Assembly (NCBI RefSeq): GCF_011806525.1
Contig: NZ_JAAVKI010000005.1
Coordinates: forward strand, 310,001-374,000
Length of the DNA stretch: 64,000 nucleotides
DNA from: Thalassospira sp. HF15
GTDB taxonomy: Bacteria > Pseudomonadota > Alphaproteobacteria > Rhodospirillales > Thalassospiraceae
Direction: 5' to 3'
In this document: piece after piece, positions 16,914-28,022 of the stretch
How the letters are laid out: each line of letters begins with the position of its first letter
Position numbering within the stretch: position 1 is the stretch's first letter
Notes under the pieces: model-generated
Told to the model about the DNA's origin: nothing
Database searches by the model: none
Seen by the model: only the letters and a program-made list of their open reading frames with translations
Position numbers and translations under genes: made by a program

Positions 16914-18062
16914 ATGCTTGATTGGGTCGAAGAAGAAACCCCTTCCGTAAACAATACTGCAAATGCAGCTGCATCTCTGGCACCATCTGGTGACGGAGAT
17001 GCGGGCACCGATGCCACCGGTCTTGGCGAGATTGACCGTACTGGCGGTCGCGTTTCGGTCAGCGAAAAGGCGATGATCAACTCACGAGCGGATGTGAATC
17101 AGCTTCTCCCGTTGAAATATGGCTGGGCCTGGGAAAAGTATCTGGCAGGTTGTAACAACCACTGGATGCCGACCGAGGTTTCCATGCAGGCCGATATCGC
17201 ACTTTGGAAATCGCGTGATGGCCTGACCGAGGATGAACGCCGGATGCTTAAACGCAATCTGGGTTTCTTTGCGGCCTCGGAAAGCCTTGTCGCCAACAAT
17301 ATCGTGCTTGCGATCTACCGCCATGTCACCAACCCGGAATGCCGACAATATCTGCTGCGTCAGGCATTCGAGGAAGCGGTTCACACCCATACTTTCCAGT
17401 ACATTGTTGAAAGCCTTGGCCTTGATGAGGGCGAGTTGTTCAACATGTATCGCGAGGTACCCTCGATCACTGACAAGGCTGCTTGGGCGCTTGATTACAC
17501 CAAGCATCTTGATGATCCGAACTTTGCCACCGGCACGCCAGAACGTGATCAGGACTTTCTGCGCGATCTTGTCGCGTTCTATGTCGTGTTTGAAGGCATG
17601 TGGTTCTATACCGGCTTTGCCCAGATCCTGTCGTTGGGCCGTCGCAACAAGATGGTTGGTATTGCCGAGCAGTATCAGTACATCCTGCGTGACGAGAGCA
17701 TCCATCTTAATTTCGGGATCGATGTCATCAACCAGATCAAGGCGGAAAACCCGCATTTGTGGACGGCTGAGTTTCAGGAAGAAGTACGTGGCATGCTGCG
17801 TGATGCGGCTGAACTTGAAGCGGCGTATGGTCGTGACACCATGCCGAACGGTTTCCTTGGTCTGAATGCCGCACTGTGTGAGCAATATATGCACTTCATC
17901 GCCAACCGCCGCTGTGGACAGCTTGGTCTGGCACCAGTGTTTGCAGAAGTGGATAACCCGTTCCCATGGATGTCAGAAGCCATGGACCTCAAAAAGGAAA
18001 AGAACTTCTTTGAAACTCGGGTAATTGAATATCAGAACGGTGGTGCGCTGAGCTGGGATTAA
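16914..18062 (+). CDS. nrdB: Class Ic-type ribonucleotide reductase, beta (radical) subunit
   Basis: 382 residues, 24 bp after nrdA. All six metal ligands are present: Glu123 (ASESLV), Glu154 and His157 (EEAVH), Glu227 (FEGMWFY), Glu261 and His264 (RDESIH). The radical-tyrosine position, seven residues after Glu154, is Phe161 (HTHTFQYI), and the first ligand is Glu instead of Asp. Both features and the ligand spacing equal those of Chlamydia trachomatis NrdB, the Mn/Fe class Ic type. An N-terminal extension (about 1-50) is low-complexity Ala/Gly/Asp-rich. It generates the oxidant that starts catalysis in NrdA; a Mn/Fe rather than a Tyr-radical cofactor is inferred. Confidence 0.95.
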   Translation: MLDWVEEETPSVNNTANAAASLAPSGDGDAGTDATGLGEIDRTGGRVSVSEKAMINSRADVNQLLPLKYGWAWEKYLAGCNNHWMPTEVSMQADIALWKSRDGLTEDERRMLKRNLGFFAASESLVANNIVLAIYRHVTNPECRQYLLRQAFEEAVHTHTFQYIVESLGLDEGELFNMYREVPSITDKAAWALDYTKHLDDPNFATGTPERDQDFLRDLVAFYVVFEGMWFYTGFAQILSLGRRNKMVGIAEQYQYILRDESIHLNFGIDVINQIKAENPHLWTAEFQEEVRGMLRDAAELEAAYGRDTMPNGFLGLNAALCEQYMHFIANRRCGQLGLAPVFAEVDNPFPWMSEAMDLKKEKNFFETRVIEYQNGGALSWD

Positions 18063-18092
18063 TCGCAACGACAGCTCCGCCAAAAGCCAAAG

Positions 18093-18133
18093 AACGGCTG
18101 GCATTGAAAAATGTCAGCCGTTTTCCATTTTTT
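18093..18133 (+). terminator. Intrinsic terminator after nrdB
   Basis: AACGGCTGGCATT (18093-18105) pairs with AATGTCAGCCGTT (18110-18122), with one G-T wobble and a GAAA loop, then TTTTCCATTTTTT. It ends the nrdAB operon. Confidence 0.85.
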
Positions 18134-18150
18134 GCAAACCGAAAGAGCGT

Positions 18151-19170
18151 TTAACGCCCCATGGCCGCGACTTCACCGCCACTACTACTAACCGGGATGT
18201 CATGCTGACCGGCGCGTTTTGCCCGGCCCGTATGCCAGAATTCCGGATCTTCGGTGTAGCCGCTGAATTCATCAAGATGAATGTCTTCAGGCGGTTCGGG
18301 ATGGATGGTGATATCGAGATCGGGATATTCCGCACGGATGCTGTCCATGACATGATGGCAAATGGTGTGCGATTCACGCATCAGCATGCCGCCATCCATG
18401 ATCAGCTCGATCTCGGCAAAGCGGTGCACACCCGATGAACGCGTGCGCAAACGGTGAATACCAATCACATCGGGGTTTTTCATCGTCAATTCGATGATGC
18501 GCTGGCTGTCAGATTCCGGCAGCTCAGCATCCATCAGAACCTTGACGGACGAGCGACCAACCTTGACTGCGGAATAAAGCAGGAAGATTGCAACCAACCC
18601 GCCAATTGCCGGATCGGCCCAGGCAAAACCAGACATGCCGCCAAACAGGGCAATCATCACCGCCAGATTGGACAGAATATCACTGCTGTAATGAAGGGAG
18701 TCTGCCTCAACCGCCGCAGAGCCGGAAATCCGCACCGCCTTGCGTTGAAGCAAAACCAGACCGATTGTCATGACCAGCGAAACACCCATGATCCAAAGGC
18801 CTTCGACGGCAAAGGAAATTGTCTTGGGTTCGTTGATGCGCGATGCTGCCTCGGCCAAAACCAGAACAGCAGCGCCAATCATGAAAGCGGATTGGAACAG
18901 ACCGGCCAATGGTTCAGCCTTGCCGTGGCCAAACCGGTGATCATAGTCGGCCGGGCGCCATGCAGACCGCACTGCCATGAAGTTGATCACAGATGTGCCA
19001 ACGTCTAGCATGCTATCAATCATCGAAGACAAAAGGCTGACGGAATCGGTCAAAAACCAGCCAACAGCCTTGATCAGAATCAGTGTCGCAGCAATGACAA
19101 TGGAGGCCGTCGTTGCACGACGCGCCCAAGTTTCTTTCTGCGCTATGTCAATGACGGGACATTGACTCAT
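18151..19170 (-). CDS. fieF: Cation diffusion facilitator, FieF-like divalent metal efflux
   Basis: 339 residues: six transmembrane helices, then a cytoplasmic ferredoxin-like domain. The transport-site residues appear as DSMLD in helix 2 and HYSSD in helix 5, the FieF-type Asp-Asp-His-Asp pattern (Fe/Zn/Mn/Cd). The C-terminal domain holds HRFAEIELIMDGGM and ITIHPEPPED, typical dimerisation and regulatory sequences. The C-terminal 40 residues extend beyond the usual end. Convergent with nrdAB and divergent from ccmF. Confidence 0.9.
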   Translation of the reverse strand: MSQCPVIDIAQKETWARRATTASIVIAATLILIKAVGWFLTDSVSLLSSMIDSMLDVGTSVINFMAVRSAWRPADYDHRFGHGKAEPLAGLFQSAFMIGAAVLVLAEAASRINEPKTISFAVEGLWIMGVSLVMTIGLVLLQRKAVRISGSAAVEADSLHYSSDILSNLAVMIALFGGMSGFAWADPAIGGLVAIFLLYSAVKVGRSSVKVLMDAELPESDSQRIIELTMKNPDVIGIHRLRTRSSGVHRFAEIELIMDGGMLMRESHTICHHVMDSIRAEYPDLDITIHPEPPEDIHLDEFSGYTEDPEFWHTGRAKRAGQHDIPVSSSGGEVAAMGR

Positions 19171-19394
19171 GGGTTGTCAACCTCTGGCCTACCAATACGC
19201 TGCCTGACCACCGTTTTATAGCCTGTTTGCGTACAATATGTAATGTCTATTGCCATATTTTCGCCCGCCTCAGGGCAGCAAATAGCGCATATTTGATATT
19301 CCGCAAGGTTTCCAAGCCTTTTTAAAGGGATTATATGTTGCATCCGGGCACATAACAGATACCGCAAAGCCTGCTAGGGACGAGAAACGATAAT

Positions 19395-21377
19395 ATGATT
19401 GTAGAGATCGGACATTACGCCCTGATACTGTCACTTGTGATGGCAGTGGCTCAATCCACCATTCCGTTTCTGGCGGCATCACGACGCGACCCGGCCCTTC
19501 TGGTTGTCGCACCACGTTTGGCGCTTGCGTGTTTTGCACTGGTGGCGACAAGCTTCCTTGCCCTGACTTATGCCTATGTCAGTTCCGATTTCTCGGTCCT
19601 GAACGTTCTGGCCAACAGCCATACCTCCAAACCGATGATTTATAAAATCACCGGGGTTTGGGCCAATCACGAAGGATCGATGCTGCTTTGGGTGCTGATC
19701 CTGACTTTGTTTGGTGGCGCGGTTGCGGCATTCGGCCGGAACCTGCCGCCGACCCTGCTTGCGCGTGTACTGGGTGTGATGGGCCTGATCGGGGCTGGCT
19801 TTATCCTGTTTATTGTTCTGACCTCCAACCCGTTTGAGCGCGTCTTGAACCCGCCGCTTGACGGGGAGGGCATGAACCCGCTTTTGCAGGACCCGGGCAT
19901 CGCGATCCACCCGCCGTTCCTGTATCTCGGCTATGTCGGCTTTTCGGTGGCCTTTGCCTTTGCGGTTGCAGCCCTGATCGAAGGCCGGGTTGATCCGGCC
20001 TGGGCGCGCTGGGTGCGCCCATGGACCTTGGCAGCCTGGGTCTTCCTGACCGCGGGTATCGGTCTTGGTTCCTGGTGGGCTTATTACGAGCTTGGCTGGG
20101 GCGGCTGGTGGTTCTGGGACCCGGTCGAAAACGCATCCTTCATGCCCTGGCTTGCGGGCACTGCGCTTTTGCATTCGGCCATCGTGGTTGAAAAGCGTGA
20201 CGCGCTTAAAAGCTGGACGATCTTTCTCGCGATCCTGGCGTTTTCCTTCTCGCTTCTGGGGACGTTCCTTGTGCGCTCTGGCGCGCTGACATCAGTACAT
20301 GCCTTTGCGACTGATCCGACGCGCGGGGTGTTTATCCTGTTCCTGCTGTTTATCGCGGTGGGCGGGTCGCTGACGCTTTATGCGTGGCGCGCACCGACAT
20401 TGAAGGGCGGCGGACTGTTCCAGCCGATTTCGCGCGAAGGGGCACTTATCTTCAACAATGTGCTGCTGTCGATTGCTGCTGCCATGGTTTTGCTGGGCAC
20501 GCTCTATCCGTTGCTGCTGGAAACGTTAACCGGCGAGAAAATCTCGGTCGGGGCGCCGTTCTTCAATTCGACATTCGTTCCGATCATCACCCCGGTAATC
20601 ATTGCGATGGCATTTGGTCCGATGATGCCGTGGAAACGAGCGGATCTTCTGGGCGTGTTCAACAAACTCAAGATCGCCCTGGCCGCCGCAGTTGTCGTGG
20701 TTCTGGTGACCCTTTGGCTGTCGGGTGGCCCGGCCTTTGCCCTGTTTGGCATGGGTCTGGCGACTTGGCTGTTTGTCGGATCCATCCTTGAATGGTCCGG
20801 GCGCATCAAACTATTCCGTGAACCGTTCGGTAACAGTCTGCGGCGCATGCGTAATCTGCCACGCTCGGCGCATGGCACGATGCTGGCCCATGCCGGGGTG
20901 GCGATTGTTGTGGCCGGTATCACCGGATCACAAGCCTGGACCCAGGAAGCTGTGCAGTCACTGGCCGTTGGCGAAAGCACCGAGCTTGCCGGACATACCT
21001 TTACGCTGTCTGATATGCGCGAATATCAGGGACCGAACTATGCCGCGCGTGAGGGTGAAATCACCATCACCACCCCGGGCGAACGCACCGTTATCCTCAC
21101 ACCGGAAAAACGCGTCTATACGGTGGAAGGCATGCCGACCACCGAAGCCGGCATTCAATCAAGCTTTACCGGCGATATCTATGCCGTGATCGGTGATCAG
21201 GATGAAGGCGGCAAATGGATCACGCGGTTCTATGTCAAACCGATGATCCCGTGGATGTGGGCTGGCGGACTTGTGATGGTGTTTGGCGGTTTGATGTCGT
21301 TGTCTGACCGTCGCTATCGCATTGGCGCACCGACCCGCTCGCAAAAAACTGCCGCCAAAGCGGTTCCAGCCGAATAA
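19395..21377 (+). CDS. ccmF: Cytochrome c maturation protein CcmF (haem lyase)
   Basis: 660 residues with about fifteen membrane helices and the tryptophan-rich WWD motif WGGWWFWDPVENASFMPW (about residue 235-253). CcmF, with CcmH and CcmI, transfers haem from CcmE to apocytochrome c on the periplasmic side. Conserved His residues lie beside the WWD motif (GIAIHPP and ALLHSA). The periplasmic C-terminal domain (about 515-620) precedes a final helix. ccmI follows after 21 bp. ccmE, ccmG and ccmH are not in the window. Confidence 0.96.
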   Translation: MIVEIGHYALILSLVMAVAQSTIPFLAASRRDPALLVVAPRLALACFALVATSFLALTYAYVSSDFSVLNVLANSHTSKPMIYKITGVWANHEGSMLLWVLILTLFGGAVAAFGRNLPPTLLARVLGVMGLIGAGFILFIVLTSNPFERVLNPPLDGEGMNPLLQDPGIAIHPPFLYLGYVGFSVAFAFAVAALIEGRVDPAWARWVRPWTLAAWVFLTAGIGLGSWWAYYELGWGGWWFWDPVENASFMPWLAGTALLHSAIVVEKRDALKSWTIFLAILAFSFSLLGTFLVRSGALTSVHAFATDPTRGVFILFLLFIAVGGSLTLYAWRAPTLKGGGLFQPISREGALIFNNVLLSIAAAMVLLGTLYPLLLETLTGEKISVGAPFFNSTFVPIITPVIIAMAFGPMMPWKRADLLGVFNKLKIALAAAVVVVLVTLWLSGGPAFALFGMGLATWLFVGSILEWSGRIKLFREPFGNSLRRMRNLPRSAHGTMLAHAGVAIVVAGITGSQAWTQEAVQSLAVGESTELAGHTFTLSDMREYQGPNYAAREGEITITTPGERTVILTPEKRVYTVEGMPTTEAGIQSSFTGDIYAVIGDQDEGGKWITRFYVKPMIPWMWAGGLVMVFGGLMSLSDRRYRIGAPTRSQKTAAKAVPAE

Positions 21378-21398
21378 GACCAAGGACAGGAAACGACT

Positions 21399-22667
21399 AT
21401 GACCATCTGGATTGTTCTTGGCGCTATTACCCTGCTGCTTGCGGGGTTCATTCTGTGGCCGATCTTCCAAAGCAAACGAACCGCGGCTGCCGATGACGAT
21501 GCTGGCAGCTCGTCATCCACAGCCGACGCTGAGTATGCCAGCCCGGAAAGCGAAATTGCGCGTGACCTTGCGGTGTATCGCGACCAACTTTCCGAGATTG
21601 ACCGCGACATTGAACGCGGGGTGCTGAGTTCTGAGCAGGCAAATGCGGCGCGGATCGAGGTTCAACGCCGTATTCTCGCCGCCGACCAGCGGATCAAAAA
21701 ACAACAAACCGGTGACGGTGCAACAAGCAAAGCGCCCGCCCGTTCACCGGTGCGTGCAATTGCCGCAGGCTTCATCGTATTGTTCATCGCCGGCGGGATT
21801 GGCCTTTATCTTGATCTGGGCAGTCCAACCATGCCCGATCGCCCGATTGCCAGCCGCGCTGATGAAATCAATGCCATGCGCATGGCGCAAAATGCCGATC
21901 AGGACCGTGAGTCGGTGCTGAACCGTGCCGTCAGTGACCTGTCGCAGAAGCTTTTGGAAAACCCGGATGATCTGCGTGCGTGGGAATTGCTGGGTGCCAG
22001 TCTGATGGCGCTCGGGCGACCAGAAGAAGCCCAGACCGCGTTTCTTGAAACCGTCAAACGGTCCGGACGCGATGGCGATTATCTGGCGATGTATGCTGAA
22101 AGCCTAGTGCGTAGTAACAATGGGCAGATCAATACAACCGCACGCGGGGTTTTGCGCGAAGCAGAACAAAGCTCAAGCACCGATCCGCGCATCCAGTTCT
22201 ACCTTGGTCTGGCCGATGCGCAGGAAGGTAATGTTGCTGCCGCTGTTGATCGCTGGATCGCCCTTGCCAATGGTGCACCGGCCAATGCGCCGTGGTTGCC
22301 GATGGTGGTCCGACAGATCAATGAAGCCGCCCTTGCCCAGGGGATTGATATCGAAGGGCGCCTGAACGTTGCCGAGAACACATCGCCCGGTCCAAGTCAG
22401 GCCGATATTGCTGCCGCCCAGGAAATGACACCCGAACAGCGCCAGGAAATGGTGATGTCGATGGTCAATGGTCTGGCAGAACGCCTTAAGTCGGAACCAA
22501 ATGATCCGGATGGCTGGGCGCGTCTGATGCAGGCCTATATGGTGCTGGGTCAAGAAAGCGAAGCAAAAGCTGCTTATGAAAAGGCCGGAGAGGTCTTTTC
22601 CGACCAGCCGGATCTGGTGGCCCGATTCGATTCACTAGCACGCGAAATCGGCATCGTCGCGAACTGA
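21399..22667 (+). CDS. ccmI: Cytochrome c biogenesis protein CcmI
   Basis: 422 residues. An N-terminal transmembrane helix (about 4-22) is followed by a coiled-coil region (about 48-100, ARDLAVYRDQLSEIDRDIER) and a second helix (about 120-142). Then comes a periplasmic part with tetratricopeptide-like repeats (about 185-420, LRAWELLGASLMALGRPEEA and DGWARLMQAYMVLGQESEA). CcmI is the chaperone that holds apocytochrome c for the CcmF/H lyase. In many alphaproteobacteria ccmG and ccmH lie between ccmF and ccmI or nearby; here they do not. Confidence 0.93.
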   Translation: MTIWIVLGAITLLLAGFILWPIFQSKRTAAADDDAGSSSSTADAEYASPESEIARDLAVYRDQLSEIDRDIERGVLSSEQANAARIEVQRRILAADQRIKKQQTGDGATSKAPARSPVRAIAAGFIVLFIAGGIGLYLDLGSPTMPDRPIASRADEINAMRMAQNADQDRESVLNRAVSDLSQKLLENPDDLRAWELLGASLMALGRPEEAQTAFLETVKRSGRDGDYLAMYAESLVRSNNGQINTTARGVLREAEQSSSTDPRIQFYLGLADAQEGNVAAAVDRWIALANGAPANAPWLPMVVRQINEAALAQGIDIEGRLNVAENTSPGPSQADIAAAQEMTPEQRQEMVMSMVNGLAERLKSEPNDPDGWARLMQAYMVLGQESEAKAAYEKAGEVFSDQPDLVARFDSLAREIGIVAN

Positions 22668-22989
22668 GCGCGCATTTATCAGCAAAAATACTGATGAAAT
22701 TTGTTTTCTCAGGACCCTTTTTCCTGCTCGTTTGAGCCATTATATATCATACTTACGGATAATATCTGCAACTTTACTGAAGTCTTATTGAATTGAAGTT
22801 CGTGCTGCGGTATGAAAATAAGACTTAAGGATAGATAAGAAATAAATCATGTATATGATTTCGAAGAATATTCTCTGATGGTGGGGGCCATCTTTTTCTT
22901 TGGGATCAATATATTGACAGGCTCACGAAACAAAAATTCAGGGATGACCTTGCGCAATATGTGGTCACCCCAAAGGATAGCGGATCAGC
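22668..22989. other. Intergenic region between ccmI and the response regulator gene
   Basis: 322 bp, AT-rich, with no supported gene. A short hairpin (GATGG 22877-22881, CCATC 22888-22892) followed by TTTTTCTTT may be a weak terminator. TTGACA at 22914-22919 is a good -35 candidate for the downstream gene, but its -10 is not convincing. Confidence 0.5.
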
Positions 22990-23436
22990 ATGCCGGATCA
23001 AAACAATGGCGCGACAAACAACCTGTTGTTGATCGAAGACAATCCAGGTGATGCGCGCCTCGTGCGTGAAGCACTTCGGGAATTCAAGCAACCGGTTGAA
23101 TTGCATCATGTAAAGGATGCGATCACTGCACTGCAATTCTTGCAGCAGGATGGTCCGTATCGCAATTCGCCGCGTCCGCGACTGATCCTTCTTGACCTGA
23201 ACATGCCGCGCAAGGATGGTCGCGAAATGCTGCGCGATATCCGCAACGATCCGAACTGCGCATCCATCCCTGTCATCGTCCTGACCACATCCGGTGCCGA
23301 GCATGATGTCGATTTGTGCTATGCCGCCGGGGCAAACTGCTATTTGCGCAAACCGGTCGATGTGACAGAATTCATCGACTTGATGAAAATGATTGAGTCA
23401 TTCTGGCTGGGGCTGGCGTTAACCCCCACGCCGTAA
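22990..23436 (+). CDS. Single-domain response regulator (Rcp1-like)
   Basis: 148 residues consisting of one CheY-like receiver: acidic pocket in LLLIEDNPGDARL, phospho-acceptor Asp in LILLDLNMPRKDG, Thr in VLTTSG and Lys in LRKPVD. The sequence type matches receivers that serve bacteriophytochromes and other hybrid kinases. There is no output domain, so it likely acts through protein contacts or phosphotransfer. No kinase gene lies nearby. The next gene begins 20 bp later. Confidence 0.9.
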   Translation: MPDQNNGATNNLLLIEDNPGDARLVREALREFKQPVELHHVKDAITALQFLQQDGPYRNSPRPRLILLDLNMPRKDGREMLRDIRNDPNCASIPVIVLTTSGAEHDVDLCYAAGANCYLRKPVDVTEFIDLMKMIESFWLGLALTPTP

Positions 23437-23456
23437 CCCTCTGCAGCGAGACTGCC

Positions 23457-26027
23457 GTGTCCCGCCCGACATCTGTGCTTTTCCGATCCCTGCCGATGCC
23501 AACAAGCCTGCGGATTGCCTTGCGCGAATTGCGCAAACCCGGTATCGGCATTGCCATCCTTTTTGCAACGCTTGTCTTTGCGGCCACAGTTCTGTTGCTT
23601 ACCGTCAGCCTGACCCAATCGGTCCGCGACGGCTTGCGCCAATCCGCCCAACAGACAATCGGCGGTGACATCTCGCTACGCCTGTTTCATCGCCCCCCGG
23701 CAGCCAATGAAATTGCCTTTCTTGAAACACTCGGCACGCTTGGGATCAGTATCGAACAACGGGTGATGGCCCAGGCAGCAAACGATCAACCATCGGTTCT
23801 GTCGGAACTAAAGGCGGTTGATGCAAACTATCCCCTGTTTGGCAATCTTGCACTGTCACCCGACATCGCACTTCATGACGCGCTTGCCGCCAAGGATGGT
23901 GTTCCGGGTATCGTCGTCGATCCGTTATTGCTGGAACAAGCCGGGCTTGGTGTTGGCGACAGTCTTGATCTCGGAGGTCGCCGCCATCAGGTGCGTGCAA
24001 GTATTGTGGCAGAGCCAGAACGCAAATTCAGATTATTCTCACTCGGTCCTCGCCTGATTGTCGGACTTGAGAGTTATCGCGACAGTCCCCTTCTGGCACC
24101 GGGTAAACAGGTCTATTGGTATTTACACCTCAAACTGCCACCGGAAGCCAGCCAAACGCCCGAGCAAGTCATTGCCGCCATCGAAGACCGGTTCCCCGAG
24201 AGTGGCTGGCGCATCGTCAATGCCGCGGACGGGGTTCCGGGGCTTGAACGGATCGGGGAATTCGCATCATCCTTTGTCAGTCTGATGGGCATCGCGATCT
24301 TTGCGATTGCGACAAGTGCCATTCACAATGCGCTGCGTGCCGACCTTGCGGCAAGACGTTCGCGGTTTGCTACGCTGCGCAGTCTTGGTGCCCGTCCGCA
24401 TGACATCGCAGGCAGCATCATCTGGCAGCTTGGCCTCATCACTGGTGTTGCCATACTGATCGCGGCACTCCTGACAGCAATCCTTGGCGCGGCTGTTGGC
24501 CCAATGCTTGGTCATACACTTGGTTTTGCGTTTCAACCGGATTTCACCGATGGCCCGATGATTGCAGCCTTTGTATTCGGGTTCGTTGCCCTTGTTGCGA
24601 TGAAACCGGTGCGCAACGCCTGCCTGACTTCTCCGGCCTGTCTGTTTCGCCATCAAACCGCAAATCAGGCCATACCCCGATCAAACAAACTCAACCTGCT
24701 GAAGACTGTGTTGGCAATTGCTCTGCTCGGCATTGCAGGCGCCTTGATCGATCTCGGTTGGTTTGGCTTTATGTTGCTGGGACTTTTGATCGCCTGTCAG
24801 GGGCTTTTCGTCCTTCTTGGTCGCGTGATCCGTGCGCTGGCCGGGAAACTGGCAACAAAGCACATGCTTGTCCCCAGCCTGCGTCTGGCGCTGCGCAATA
24901 TCGCACGGCCATCTGCGCCGACCGTGACCATTACGGCATCATTTGGTCTGGCGATGACCTGCCTGTGTGCGGTCTTGTTATTTGGTTCGCTGGCAGGCCA
25001 ACACCTGAAATCGGTACTGCCGTCACAAACACCCGATGTGGTGTTCTTCGACATTCCACCAGCCGAACAAAGCGCCTTTCTCAGCAATGTCACAAGCAAT
25101 GATGCCGTCGTGGCTGTGACACAGATGCCCTTCTTGCATGGTCGGGTGACGCATTTGAACGGAATGCCGCTGACCCGTGGAGATGTGCCAAGGCGCTATC
25201 ACTGGTTCCTGCGCGGGGACCGGGGAATGTCATGGGCTGACCGGCCGACAGCAGACATGCGCCAAAACCCGGTGACAGCCGGTGAATGGTGGCGTGCTGA
25301 CAGCCTTAATCAAAGGCTTCTCTCGTTGGATGCTGGCGTTGCGCAAGCCATCGGGATAGTGGTTGGTGATCGACTGACCCTGAACATCATGGGACAGCCC
25401 TTTGAGGGCAAGGTTGCCAACCTGCGTCAGATCGACTGGACACGCCTTGGTCTCGATTTTCCGATTGTGCTTTCGCCGATGGAACCGGTTTTTGATCATG
25501 GCGTAATCAGTGCGCTTAACCTGCAAGACGGGACCCACGCTAAAACCGCCATCGATGCGACACTTAACGCTTATCCGAATGTGCCGGTAGTTTTTGTCAA
25601 AGAGGTGCTGGCAAAGTTGAACCGGTTGTTTGACGGCGTGACTGCCGCGCTGATTGGATTGACCATGCTTGCGACCCTTGGGTCGGTGCTGGTGATTGTT
25701 TGTGGATTGATTGCACTGCGTCAGCAACAGACCGAAGCGCTTGCCATGCTGCGCGCCCTTGGCCTTCGCCCCAATCAGATCAACAAGACCGGCGCTCTTG
25801 AAACTGGTTTGATGGTTGCAACCGGTGGGTTGGTGGGCGTGATTGCAGGGAGCACAATTGCTGTTGGTGCGGCAAATGCCATCGGCTCCATCAATCCGAG
25901 TCAAATCGCCGATGTCGCTGGGCCGATGACGGCGATCATATTTGGATTGGTTTTAGTCTGCGGGTTCGCGGGCGGCTGGATGTTGCAGGCATCAAGCCTG
26001 CGCGCCCAGGCTGGCTGGCGCGGCTAG
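23457..26027 (+). CDS. FtsX-like ABC transporter permease, no adjacent ATPase gene
   Basis: 856 residues resembling YbbP-type permeases. There is one N-terminal helix (about 29-51), a large periplasmic domain (about 52-265), a first block of FtsX helices (about 270-380) and two helices near 410-450. A second periplasmic domain follows (about 515-720), then a final three-helix FtsX block (about 725-850). Such proteins work with an ATPase on lipoproteins or hydrophobic molecules. No ABC ATPase gene is adjacent, which is unusual. The GTG at 23457 is used; an ATG at 23496 is the alternative. Confidence 0.85.
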   Translation: MSRPTSVLFRSLPMPTSLRIALRELRKPGIGIAILFATLVFAATVLLLTVSLTQSVRDGLRQSAQQTIGGDISLRLFHRPPAANEIAFLETLGTLGISIEQRVMAQAANDQPSVLSELKAVDANYPLFGNLALSPDIALHDALAAKDGVPGIVVDPLLLEQAGLGVGDSLDLGGRRHQVRASIVAEPERKFRLFSLGPRLIVGLESYRDSPLLAPGKQVYWYLHLKLPPEASQTPEQVIAAIEDRFPESGWRIVNAADGVPGLERIGEFASSFVSLMGIAIFAIATSAIHNALRADLAARRSRFATLRSLGARPHDIAGSIIWQLGLITGVAILIAALLTAILGAAVGPMLGHTLGFAFQPDFTDGPMIAAFVFGFVALVAMKPVRNACLTSPACLFRHQTANQAIPRSNKLNLLKTVLAIALLGIAGALIDLGWFGFMLLGLLIACQGLFVLLGRVIRALAGKLATKHMLVPSLRLALRNIARPSAPTVTITASFGLAMTCLCAVLLFGSLAGQHLKSVLPSQTPDVVFFDIPPAEQSAFLSNVTSNDAVVAVTQMPFLHGRVTHLNGMPLTRGDVPRRYHWFLRGDRGMSWADRPTADMRQNPVTAGEWWRADSLNQRLLSLDAGVAQAIGIVVGDRLTLNIMGQPFEGKVANLRQIDWTRLGLDFPIVLSPMEPVFDHGVISALNLQDGTHAKTAIDATLNAYPNVPVVFVKEVLAKLNRLFDGVTAALIGLTMLATLGSVLVIVCGLIALRQQQTEALAMLRALGLRPNQINKTGALETGLMVATGGLVGVIAGSTIAVGAANAIGSINPSQIADVAGPMTAIIFGLVLVCGFAGGWMLQASSLRAQAGWRG

Positions 26028-26049
26028 CCTTAATTGGGATGCAAACAAC

Positions 26050-26082
26050 AAAAAAGGCCGTCCCATCAGGACGGCCTTTTTT
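26050..26082. terminator. Bidirectional intrinsic terminator between permease and atpC
   Basis: AAAAAAGGCCGTCC (26050-26063) and GGACGGCCTTTTTT (26069-26082) form a perfect 14-bp stem with a 5-nt loop, serving both convergent units. Confidence 0.92.
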
Positions 26083-26105
26083 AAATGATATTCTGAAACC
26101 GACGA

Positions 26106-26510
26106 TTAGTTGGTCAGGGCCTGGATCTGTGCACGGGCAACATCGAGCGCACGCTCGGCGTTGGCTTTATCGTGTGCAGTCTCGGCAGACTTGAGATCGG
26201 CTTCTGCCGCTTCAAGACGGGCCTGCGCCTCGTCAGCTTTCAAATCGGAAACCGGAACAGCTTCTTCTGCCAGAATGGTGCAACGCTCGGGATTAACCTC
26301 TGCAACACCACCGGCAACGAAGATACGTTCGGAAACCTTACCACCTGCATAGATGTCGATGACACCCGGACGAATGGTCGAGATCATCGGCGAATGCTTG
26401 GGCAGTACACCAAAATTCCCGTCCGTGCCCGGAACAACGACCATCTCGACCGGCTCGGATTTGAGCAGGGCAGACGGTGAAACAAGTTCCAGTACAGTCG
26501 TATCAGTCAT
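26106..26510 (-). CDS. atpC: ATP synthase epsilon subunit
   Basis: 134 residues, matching the family length. The N-terminal beta-sandwich (about 1-85; VVPGTDGNFGVLPKHSPMI) binds the c-ring and gamma, and a helical C-terminal hairpin (about 90-134) modulates ATPase activity. Last gene of atpHAGDC, 41 bp after atpD, ending at the shared terminator. Confidence 0.96.
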   Translation of the reverse strand: MTDTTVLELVSPSALLKSEPVEMVVVPGTDGNFGVLPKHSPMISTIRPGVIDIYAGGKVSERIFVAGGVAEVNPERCTILAEEAVPVSDLKADEAQARLEAAEADLKSAETAHDKANAERALDVARAQIQALTN

Positions 26511-26551
26511 GACAATCCTCGCTCCTTAGCCGGAGGGGGACCAAAGCTGCC

Positions 26552-28003
<1,452 letters not shown>

Positions 28004-28022
28004 TTAACTTCCTGCGACCCGC

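Noticed and set aside
17400-17402. Tyr163 of NrdB as a substitute radical site
   Set aside because: It lies two residues after the canonical position; the chlamydial class Ic protein has a Tyr at the matching place (HTHTFLY) and does not use it as the radical tyrosine.
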